Shown one piece after another: positions 1 through 7,976 of a stretch of 64,000 nucleotides of DNA. Position 1 is the stretch's first letter. Each line of letters begins with the position of its first letter. The notes under the pieces are model-generated. The model had not been told where the DNA came from, did no database searches, and saw only the letters and a program-made list of their open reading frames with translations. The position numbers and the translations under genes are program-made. Origin of the DNA: Dyadobacter psychrotolerans (GTDB lineage: Bacteria; Bacteroidota; Bacteroidia; Cytophagales; Spirosomataceae); the NCBI RefSeq assembly GCF_004349265.1, contig NZ_SMFL01000002.1, positions 1-64,000 on the forward strand, written 5' to 3'.

Positions 1-285
1 AAACTCAGAAACCTATCCCACGATGCGAAAAAGAGACGAATAAGCCTGGTGGAGTATTACAAAAACAATATCGAAAGGATGCATTATAAACTTTTTCGTA
101 GTCAAGGCCTTATGATTGGAAGTGGTCCAATGGAAGCAGCCCATAGAACTGTTATTCAAACACGAATGAAGCGCAGTGGTCAGCGGTGGACACCTGTTGG
201 TGCGCAGGCCATGCTCAATCTTAGAGTCATAAGAGAAAGCAATCGATGGGATTGCGTCACGAACATGCTAACACAGGCTGCGTAA
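1..285 (+). CDS. Transposase, C-terminal part (5' end outside window)
   Basis: The frame is open from base 1 to the TAA at 283-285, giving about 94 residues. The piece containing IGSGPMEAAHRTV, then RMKRSGQRW and AMLNLRVIRESNRWD, resembles the C-terminal end of ISKra4-like DDE transposases, where a glycine-rich segment with a conserved Glu precedes a KRSG-x-RW motif; the family is assigned from memory of the motif. The catalytic N-terminal part lies left of the window, so I cannot tell whether the element is intact. No terminal inverted repeat was identified between 285 and about 340. The next coding frame (a glycosyltransferase) already overlaps this end, which suggests the insertion sequence joined into or beside that gene. 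Confidence 0.7.
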   Translation, partial: KLRNLSHDAKKRRISLVEYYKNNIERMHYKLFRSQGLMIGSGPMEAAHRTVIQTRMKRSGQRWTPVGAQAMLNLRVIRESNRWDCVTNMLTQAA

Positions 286-1111
286 AATTGAAATGCACCC
301 GATCGGGTACTACAATTGAGCTGTCAACAGCAGAAAGTAACAACGATTATTCCTCCGGTTTAACTGTTATACTTACAGTTTGGAAAAGAAACAATTTGAA
401 GGAACAGTTACAAGCACTGCAAAATCAGACAATTAGACCAAATCAAATATGGGTTTTGCAAAATGAGAAATATGTCAATGCGGAAGATATCATAAATAAA
501 TTTCCACAAGTCCAATATATAAAGTCTAGTATAAATTTAAAGTATTTTGGACGATTTTCACTTGCACAATATGTTAATACGAAGCACGTCTGGATCTTAG
601 ACGACGATGTAGTACCAGGGAAAAAATGGATTGAAATGTGTTTAAATATGCAATCCGTTAACAGTTGTATAATTAGTTGTGCTGGAAGAAGGATACCCAA
701 CGAGACTTATTATTTAGGAGATAGGAAAGATATTTTCAAATATTATTATGGAGATGTTTCACCCGGACTGGCCTATCATTTTTGTGAGAATAATACTGTG
801 GTGGATTTTGGATGTAATGGATGGTTTTTTGAGAAGAAGCTGATAGAATTATTTTGGAGTACTCCTCCACTAAATTTAGAAATGTCAGAAGACATGCATC
901 TTTCCGCAATTTGTAAGTTGAAGTTGGCGTCCAAACAATTGTGTTGAAACAACTAGATGAAGAATCCAGCGGCAATCTAAAAATTAGTTATGGACGGGAC
1001 CAATTTGCATCGTGGACAAAATCCGGGTTTTATGACAAAAGGAAAGATGTGCTGCATTATTTAATTGATGATTTGGGCTGGAGGCCTATTTTATGGGATA
1101 ACGGGAAATAA
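246..1111 (+). pseudogene. Glycosyltransferase (GT-A fold, family 2-like), frameshifted
   Basis: The first frame (246-947) starts like a GT-A nucleotide-sugar domain (LTVILTVWKRNNL), has the metal-binding acidic motif ILDDDVVPG and ends prematurely at TGA 945-947. The continuation lies in another frame: from about 926 to the TAA at 1109-1111 it reads VLKQLDEESSGN and ends in LGWRPILWDNGK. Adding one T to the TT at 924-925 gives KFGVQTIVLKQ and restores one reading frame. The gene is therefore broken by a one-base loss, or this is a sequencing error. The apparent N-terminus overlaps the transposase end and reads through possible insertion-sequence sequence, so the native start is unknown and may be lost. 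It probably transferred sugars in surface-glycan synthesis; the acceptor is unknown. Confidence 0.7.
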
Positions 1112-1123
1112 CACACAACCACA

Positions 1124-1996
1124 ATGAGTCGTCTTTCTATTAAGTATAAACTGCTGACCCAATTCCAATTTCTGCAATCGATGATTCGTAGAACATTCAA
1201 AAGTATTGAGATTCCAAATAAATTGGATCTGGACCGAAACAAAGCGCTAAGCAAAGTGGAAAATATCATCAGTCATCATCAAAACACGTCGAAGGTAACA
1301 ATTATCACACCCACCACTGGTAGTCAGTTTCTTGGGAAAGCAATTGAAAGTGTTATAAATCAAAGCTATGTGGATGTTTTACATCTTATTATTGTTGACG
1401 GAGAGCAAAGTTTAGAAAATACAGAGAAAGTCATGAAAGAATTCAATTCCACTAAGCTTAAACTAATGGTGATACCTCACAATACGGGTAAAGGAGGTAT
1501 GAATGGTCATCGGATCTATGCAGCTATCCCGTACTTGGTTAACTCAGATTTCATTTTTTTGTTAGACGAAGACAATTGGTACGAGCCAAATCATGTTAGC
1601 TCTCTGGTTGATATAATGGAGAAAGAAGGATTGGACTGGATATATTCAATGCGTAACATTTATACCCATGATGAAAATTTTGTGGCCATGGATAATTGTG
1701 AAAGTCTGGGAAATTTCAGGCCATACTCCAATCAAAATAATTTGGTAGATACGAATTGTTACGGTTTTCGAAGATCGAGACTTGTCAAATCTGCATATTT
1801 ATGGTACCATCCGTTGAAAGCGGACCGTTATTTTTTCCATCACATCAAAAAGTATTCACCCAAATTCAAATCGAGTCGCAAGTACACAGTAAATTATCGA
1901 CTGAAGGAAGCTCGGCCTCTTTTTCCTGAGTTCTTCCTTAAAGGGAACGAATTCATGCTTGAAAAGTATAGAGGTAAGCTCCCGTGGTTAGTATAA
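1124..1996 (+). CDS. Glycosyltransferase family 2 protein
   Basis: The 290-residue protein contains a GT-A domain. From about residue 58 it reads VTIITPTTGSQFLGKAIESV, followed by LHLIIVDGE and the acidic metal/nucleotide-sugar motif FLLDEDNWYEP, all typical of GT2 inverting enzymes. There is no signal peptide or membrane span, so it should be cytoplasmic. The ATG at 1124 lies 12 bases after the end of the broken glycosyltransferase, so the two were probably co-transcribed in a glycan-assembly cluster extending left of the window. Donor and acceptor cannot be deduced. The first 55 residues are basic and not recognised. Confidence 0.85.
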   Translation: MSRLSIKYKLLTQFQFLQSMIRRTFKSIEIPNKLDLDRNKALSKVENIISHHQNTSKVTIITPTTGSQFLGKAIESVINQSYVDVLHLIIVDGEQSLENTEKVMKEFNSTKLKLMVIPHNTGKGGMNGHRIYAAIPYLVNSDFIFLLDEDNWYEPNHVSSLVDIMEKEGLDWIYSMRNIYTHDENFVAMDNCESLGNFRPYSNQNNLVDTNCYGFRRSRLVKSAYLWYHPLKADRYFFHHIKKYSPKFKSSRKYTVNYRLKEARPLFPEFFLKGNEFMLEKYRGKLPWLV

Positions 1997-2069
1997 GGAC
2001 AATAGGCATGACTTCATTATAAAGAGCTAGTTGATTAACAGAATTAGATAGAAGTACAAATCCATCCAC

Positions 2070-4512
2070 ATGTCCTTCACACACTACCACCAACTCGATC
2101 AAATGGATTGCGGCCCGACCTGCCTACGCATGGTTGCCAAACATTACGGTAAACACTTTACTGCCCAGACGCTCAGGGAAAAAGCCCAGATAAGCCGGGA
2201 TGGGGTGTCCATGTTAGGCATTGCTGAAGCGGCACAGGCGATTGGTTTTCACTCTATTGGTGTAAAGGTTACGCTGGACAAACTCGTTGAAGAAGCTCCG
2301 TTACCATGTGTGTTACATTGGGGGCAGAACCATTTTGTGGTATTACACGCTATCGGCTCTCGGCCATCAGCAATTGGCCGCCAGATGCTTGCCCGCATTT
2401 GGGGAGGCCGGCGACCCGGAGGCAGGAAACAACAAATTGATATGGATCCGTATTTAGATACGGAGTTGCAGCCAGATAACAATTCGCCAAAAACCAAATA
2501 TCAAGGAGCATCAGAGCGTGAAGGAAGCGATGATTTGCGCCCCAGGCATCGCCAGGATATCTTTCACATCGCCGATCCCGCCAAAGGTCTTATCACATAC
2601 ACCGCCGATGAATTTGAGAAGAAATGGCTTGCTGGCAATAAGGGAAACAGAAAGCAGGGCCTGGCACTGCTGCTGGAACCAACTCCCCGTTTTTATGTCG
2701 AGGAGGGTGAGAAGGTAAATGGCCTGCGGTTTGGTCAGTTAATGGAATACCTCTGGCAATACAAAAAACTTGTTGTTCAGCTTGGCCTGGGAACGCTGGT
2801 AGGCAGTGCGTTATCTTTACTGATGCCTTTTCTTACCCAGTCCGTAGTGGACGTAGGAATCGGTACACAGGATCTGTCGTTTATCCACCTGATACTGATC
2901 GCGCAAATGATGCTGTTGCTAAGCACAGCTGCGATTGGTTTTTCTGCGCAGCTGGATATTACTCCACATCAGTACGCGGCTCAATCTAACGATCCTATCC
3001 GAGTTTCTTTCCAAACTGATGCGGTTGCCGGTTTCGTTTTTTGACGTCAAACAATTTGGTGACATTATGCAGCGCATTGGAGATCACCGCCGGATTGAAT
3101 CCTTCCTGACAGGGCAGACTTTGAGTGTGGTCTTTTCGCTTTTCAATCTGGTTGTTTTTGGTTTTGTGCTGGCTTACTACCATTTATCCATATTTGCTGT
3201 CGCTGTGGGTGCTTCTGTTTTATACGCAGTGTGGGTAATCCTGTTTCTGAAACAGCGTCGTAAGATGGATACCAAACGTTTTGATGTTTCATCCGCTAAC
3301 CAAAGTCAGTTAGTACAGCTCATACAAGGTATGCAGGATATCAAACTTTCGGGAGCCGAAACATCCAAACGGTGGGAATGGGAGCGAACACAGGCGAGAC
3401 TTTTCAAATGGAGTATCAAAAGTCTGTCTTTATCACAATTTCAGCAGGCAGGGGCTTTACTGATCAACCAGAGCAAAAACATATTTATTACCTTTCTTGC
3501 CGCAAAAGCGGTGGTGGATGGCCAGCTTACATTGGGTGGCATGATGTCCGTTCAGTATATTCTGGGTCAATTTAATGCGCCTATCGAACAGATGATTGGT
3601 TTTCTTCAGTCCTGGCAGGATGCGCAGATCAGTCTGGAAAGGTTGAATGAAGTGCATGGCCTGGCTGATGAAGAACCTGCCAACGAGATCAGGCGTAAAG
3701 AGTGGAACAACCAGCAGGATATTCATCTGACCAAAGTAACGTATACATACCCGGGTGCGGGAAATGAGCCGGTCCTTAAAAACATAAATCTAACAATTCC
3801 CCATGGACAAACGACTGCCATTGTAGGGACAAGCGGTAGTGGAAAAACAACTCTGTTAAAATTGTTACTACGGTTTTATGAACCTCAAAGCGGCTCGATC
3901 TCTTTGAAAAAACAGCTGGTGAATCCTTTAGGTGTTGAGAATCTCTACTTATTGCCGGGAAAAGCAAGCGAACTCAATTTAAAATATATCTCCCACAAAG
4001 CCTGGCGCCAGCAATGTGGCGTAGTAATGCAGGAAGGCTTTATCTTTTCCGATACCATTGCCCGCAACATAGCGGTGGCCGACGAAATTATCGATCAGGA
4101 ACGGTTATACCAGGCTGCTCACCTGGCTAATATTCACGAATTCATTGAATCTCTGCCTCTTGGATACTACACCAAAATAGGCGCTGAAGGTAACGGAATC
4201 AGTCAGGGGCAGAAACAACGGATACTCATCGCGCGCTCCGTGTACAAAAACCCACAGCTGCTTCTTTTTGATGAGGCGACGAATGCGCTGGATGCGAATA
4301 ACGAAGCAGTAATCATCCGGAATCTGGAAGAATTTTTTCAGGGACGAACCGTCGTGGTGGTTGCACACCGGCTAAGCACGGTTAAACATGCGGATCAGAT
4401 TGTAGTGATGGAAAAAGGAGAAGTTGTCGAAGTTGGAACACACGCAGAGTTGGTTTTTGCCAAAGGAAAATATTTTAAACTCGTAAGTAATCAGCTGGAA
4501 TTGGCAGTTTAA
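2070..4512 (+). pseudogene. C39 peptidase-domain ABC exporter, interrupted by a one-base frameshift
   Basis: Two overlapping frames form one 813-residue exporter if one T of the five-T run at 2939-2943 is removed, which gives AAIGFLRSWILLHIS. Domain order: C39 cysteine peptidase (Q8, C14 in MDCGPTCLRM, H88 in NHFVVL, D169 in HIADPAKG), transmembrane ABC domain, then ATPase with Walker A GTSGSGKTTLL, a variant signature ISQGQKQR, Walker B LLLFDEATNALD and H-loop VVVVAHRLST. Such exporters cleave double-glycine leaders while secreting peptides. About 65 extra residues (roughly 96-161) separate the catalytic His and Asp. No leader-peptide precursor was found nearby. As written, the first frame ends at 3044 without an ATPase; the second can start only at TTG 2935 and lacks the peptidase and the first membrane helices. 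Real mutation or sequencing error cannot be distinguished. Confidence 0.85.
2355..2552 (+). other. In-frame insertion inside the C39 peptidase domain
   Basis: C39 domains normally have the catalytic His (in HFVVL) and Asp (in IADP) about 17 residues apart. Here they are about 81 apart. The added segment (roughly residues 96-161) is rich in Arg, Gly, Pro and Asp and resembles no protease element I know. It begins with the bases GCTATCGGCTCTCGGCC and contains a seven-base inverted repeat, TCCGTAT at 2447-2453 and ATACGGA at 2458-2464. It looks like an inserted intergenic repeat that kept the reading frame; the exact ends are estimates. Confidence 0.5.
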
Positions 4513-4527
4513 TCATAAATAAATCCC

Positions 4528-5835
4528 ATGTCCGAAACCCTTTCCACAAAGTACAAACCTGCCCCCTTCCCTAAACTCCACTCAGAAGAAGTTCAGGAGA
4601 TTATCAGCCGACCGCCTCATTGGCTGGTTCGTTGGGGTATAACCCTATTTTTTGTTCTGACGGTACTGTTGGGATTGGGTACATGGTGGATACGTTATCC
4701 GGATATTGTGACAACGCCTTTTACCCTAACAGCAACAAACGCACCCCGCGTGATTGTGGTCAGAACCGAGGGGAAACTTGGAAAGCTTTTGATCCGCGAT
4801 GGACAGAGGGTAAACAAAGGACAGGCAGTAGCCTATTCAGAAAGTACAGCTTCACCTGAACAGGTCGTTCAGCTGGCCAGATCAATGGAGCAGCTCAGTC
4901 TGTCTGCTACCAAAGGTCAATGGGCCTCCGTGATTCGATTCTCGAACGTTCAGTATACCTCTCTGGGCGAAATTCAGAATGATTTCCAGACCTTTAATCA
5001 GCAGCTTACCGAACTGAAATCATTTTTAGCCGGAGGCTTTTTTTTACAAAAACAAAAATTGCTCCTGGATGACCGGAATGATCTGGTTGCTATGGAGCAC
5101 ATCCTCGCTGAGCAACTGGTGCTTCAGGACAAAGACCTGGAACTTGCGAAGGACGAATTCCAGGTACAGGAGAAGCTCCACCAGGGAAAGGTGATTTCAT
5201 CTTTGGAGTATAAACGTGAAAAAGCCAAAGTTCTTTCAAGGGAAATGCCGGTAAAGAATCTGGCCGCTTCGCTGATACAAAACCGGTCGGCTCAAACTGC
5301 AAAACAAAAGGAATTGCTCGAACTTGAAAATTCTATTCAGGAGCGGAAGAGTAATTTTCTTCAATCGTTACAAACGCTCAGAAGCAACATCGAAAACTGG
5401 AAATTACGGTATATATTGACCGCTCCCGTAGCCGGGACGGCATCTTTTTCCGCTCCCTGGCAGGAACAGCAGCATCTTACATCCGGGCAGGAACTGATGC
5501 TGATCGAACCACAAACCAGCAGTTTTCGTGGTTTGGTAAAACTTCCACAGGCTAATCTTGGGAAGGTGCTTGAGGGGCAAGCTGTTCTGATCAAAATGGA
5601 TGGATTTCCTTACCGTGAATATGGAATGCTGGAAGGAAAATTGGCCCGGCCATCCCTAACACCTGGTAAAGACACAGCCTACTGGGCTTATGTGGATCTG
5701 CCTTTTAAACTAAAAACACGCTATGGGAAAGATCTGCCTTACCGCAACGGTTTAAAAGGTACAGCGGAAATTATTACAGCAGATCGCCGGTTGTTGGAGA
5801 GGCTTGTATCTACATTACGCAGCGGCGGGAAATAG
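4528..5835 (+). CDS. HlyD-family periplasmic adaptor (membrane fusion protein)
   Basis: The protein has 435 residues, with a cytoplasmic N-terminus, one membrane span at about 34-55 (ending LLGLGTWWI), and a biotinyl-lipoyl-like half-domain (RTEGKLGKLLIRDGQRVNKG). A long alpha-helical hairpin follows to about residue 290, then the second lipoyl half (LTAPVAGTASF) and a beta-barrel/membrane-proximal C-terminus. This is the layout of HlyD-type adaptors that link a type I ABC exporter to an outer-membrane channel. It begins 15 bases after the peptidase-ABC gene and should share its transcript. No TolC-like channel gene is present here. Confidence 0.88.
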   Translation: MSETLSTKYKPAPFPKLHSEEVQEIISRPPHWLVRWGITLFFVLTVLLGLGTWWIRYPDIVTTPFTLTATNAPRVIVVRTEGKLGKLLIRDGQRVNKGQAVAYSESTASPEQVVQLARSMEQLSLSATKGQWASVIRFSNVQYTSLGEIQNDFQTFNQQLTELKSFLAGGFFLQKQKLLLDDRNDLVAMEHILAEQLVLQDKDLELAKDEFQVQEKLHQGKVISSLEYKREKAKVLSREMPVKNLAASLIQNRSAQTAKQKELLELENSIQERKSNFLQSLQTLRSNIENWKLRYILTAPVAGTASFSAPWQEQQHLTSGQELMLIEPQTSSFRGLVKLPQANLGKVLEGQAVLIKMDGFPYREYGMLEGKLARPSLTPGKDTAYWAYVDLPFKLKTRYGKDLPYRNGLKGTAEIITADRRLLERLVSTLRSGGK

Positions 5836-5928
5836 CCTCCATTGGCCTTATCTGTCTAATGTCGTGGTCTTCACACTGGAAAAACGATGCGTATGACTAA
5901 ATCACGGCTTCTTGAGCTTAAATAAATA

Positions 5929-5955
5929 AGAGCAATAAAACTGTTTTACTGCTCA
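5929..5955 (-). terminator. Hairpin terminator of the minus-strand sulfatase, stop codon within the stem
   Basis: Read on the minus strand, GAGCAGTAAAA and TTTTATTGCTC form an 11-pair stem (one G-U pair) with loop CAG, followed by TTATTTATTT. The sulfatase TAA stop lies in the left arm. On the plus strand the wobble becomes a mismatch and there is no T tract, so the element suits minus-strand transcription. Confidence 0.5.
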
Positions 5956-7316
5956 AACACTTCCTTGATCCAGGTTTGATATTTTTGTTCGAGGCGTTTT
6001 ACAATATCCGGGTGTTTAAGAGCCACGTTGGTGCTTTCGGAACTATCTGTTTTCATATTGACCAACAGGTAGTTGTCCTGATTCAGCTCGCCTTGTTTTG
6101 CCTGCCTGGGTGAATGCAGCAATTTCCAGTCGCCCTCGCGCACTGCCCATTGCGGGTTGTCGGTCGTGCCGAGACTCTGCCAGTAAAAATCTTCATGCGG
6201 TGATTTTGCCTGTGGTGAAGCGATTACTTTTGTTAAACTGCGGCCGTCCAGTTTATGTTTGGGCAAAGGTATATTGCAGTATTCAGGCAGTGTTACGAAC
6301 CAGTCCAGATTGGTGGCAAACTGGTCGCGAACCGCATTGGCAGGAATATGACCCGGCCAGCTGATGAATGCCGGAGCGCGTACACCTCCCTCTAAAAGGC
6401 TGAACTTTGAACCGCGGTAAGGTCCAGCAGAACCCCCGCCGCTGAAAGAACGCTCTTCTTCCGAATGCCCCTGATCGGCCTGAAAAACAATAATCGTATT
6501 CTCTGTAAGTCCCAGCGCATCCAGTTTTTTTAAAAGCAAACCAACCTTTTCATCCATGGTTGAAACCGAAGCGGCGTACATATTCCGTGGTACCGGTAAG
6601 TTTTTGTAATGGTCGAGCCATTTTTTTTCTCCCTGCAGAGGGTAGTGCGGCATATTAATGGCGAAATACATAAAGAATGGTTTGTTTTTATTTTCCTCTA
6701 AAAATTTACCCGCCTCACTAACCATCATATCCGGAAAATATTTACCAGCTTCCCATATTTCACTTCCATTGCGCCAAAGATCATGTCTGTTGGGCCCACC
6801 CCAATAATAAAAGTGCGAGTAACTGTCGATGCAGCCACCCATAAAACCAAATGAATAATCAAAACCCTGCTGATTGGGCATCGTTTCAGGAGAGTAGCCT
6901 ACGTGCCACTTACCAATATGAGCCGTTTTATAGCCATTATCCCTAAACAGTTCAGCCAGTGTATATTGGTTGCCAGGCATGCCGCCACCGCCGTAACTGC
7001 CCGCTGCATTGTCAACCAGGCCTGCTCGTTGCGGATACCTCCCGGTTAGCAGGGAAGCACGGGAAGGAGAACAAATTGGTGATGCAGCATAAAAACGCGT
7101 AAACCTGGTCCCTTTACGTGCCAGTCCGTCAAGGTTTGGCGTAGTCAGATCTTTTGCACCGTAAATATTCAGGTCAATCGTCCCCTGATCATCCGAATAG
7201 ATGATGATCACATTCGGTCGCGAAGCGGTTTTCTGCTTAGTCTGAGCATGTACTTCGGTACTAAGAGATATATTGAAAATCAATACGATGGTAATCAGGG
7301 GTTTAATTAAATGCAT
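5946..7316 (-). CDS. Secreted sulfatase (S1 family)
   Basis: The 456-residue protein has a signal peptide ending near HAQ (residue 25), so it is periplasmic. The alkaline-phosphatase-like core carries metal-binding Asp42-Asp43 in YSDDQG and the sulfatase signature ICSPSRASLLTGRYP. In this signature Cys82 would be oxidised to formylglycine by an FGE-type or radical-SAM maturase. The second metal site is in VFQADQGHSEE. The family hydrolyses sulfate esters, here probably on a polysaccharide given the divergent SusC/SusD/sulfatase operon. The length is typical and all catalytic elements are visible. The exact substrate cannot be read from the sequence. Confidence 0.92.
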   Translation of the reverse strand: MHLIKPLITIVLIFNISLSTEVHAQTKQKTASRPNVIIIYSDDQGTIDLNIYGAKDLTTPNLDGLARKGTRFTRFYAASPICSPSRASLLTGRYPQRAGLVDNAAGSYGGGGMPGNQYTLAELFRDNGYKTAHIGKWHVGYSPETMPNQQGFDYSFGFMGGCIDSYSHFYYWGGPNRHDLWRNGSEIWEAGKYFPDMMVSEAGKFLEENKNKPFFMYFAINMPHYPLQGEKKWLDHYKNLPVPRNMYAASVSTMDEKVGLLLKKLDALGLTENTIIVFQADQGHSEEERSFSGGGSAGPYRGSKFSLLEGGVRAPAFISWPGHIPANAVRDQFATNLDWFVTLPEYCNIPLPKHKLDGRSLTKVIASPQAKSPHEDFYWQSLGTTDNPQWAVREGDWKLLHSPRQAKQGELNQDNYLLVNMKTDSSESTNVALKHPDIVKRLEQKYQTWIKEVFEQ

Positions 7317-7976
7317 TGTAAAATGTATTTGAAATCGTTGTGAACCAGGTTAGCATGCTCTGAAGTTGTTTGAAACTGACCTTCTATGGTAGAAGCCTGC
7401 TTATAAACTCTACCAGATAAGTAGTCATTTTTGCAAATATTGGATTCAATGACTCATAAAACAAAAAAACAGCCACAAGAAAGTTTTTTAACCGGAACCC
7501 AATTGATATCCACCCGTTCCGGTACCGGCTGATAATATGATAGTTGCGAAAATGATTTTAAATTTTACCTTTTCACCGGTTAAAATTTGCACTATTTTAT
7601 TTTACTACATCATTTTAAATTGAATTGTCGTTCAATTTGAAATTTCTTTGACTGATCCGTTGCGAATTACTAATTATATATTTTACTTTGTCTATTGATT
7701 AAGTAGAGTTAAGTGTTACATCTTAACTTTATGACGAACCTGATTGATGAAAAACAAAGGCAATTTAAGTTTTTTTGTAAAATATTCTTTCCCCCCCGGC
7801 CATAGCCGGACAATAGTGCTTCGATGCCATTGTTGTAGCTGAATGTCAATTCTTTCGCTTCTCCAAGCCATTTTTTTGATGGCTGTCTTACCAATTATGT
7901 ACCGTTGTTTTAGGCGCTCATTCGGTTTGTACTGTGTTTAAAGTTTTAAAATCAAACAATTATTTCTAAACAAAAA
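7317..7976. promoter_or_regulatory. Divergent control region between sulfatase and SusC
   Basis: This 660-base, AT-rich non-coding region holds several inverted repeats. They are TGGTAGA/TCTACCA (7387-7393 and 7409-7415), ACCGGAAC/GTTCCGGT (7491-7498 and 7516-7523), and AAATTGAA/TTCAATTT (7617-7624 and 7631-7638), a tight hairpin that extends to about 12 pairs. A TTG near 7660-7662 with TTACTTTG at 7683-7690 roughly fits the Bacteroidota promoter pattern (TTG, then TAnnTTTG) at normal spacing, but one base of the second box is off. If used, the susC leader would be nearly 290 bases. No regulator gene is adjacent. Confidence 0.4.

Noticed and set aside
7709-7894. 61-codon minus-strand frame in the leader region before susC
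   Set aside because: No recognisable family, no supporting context, and it overlaps the putative susC leader; probably chance.
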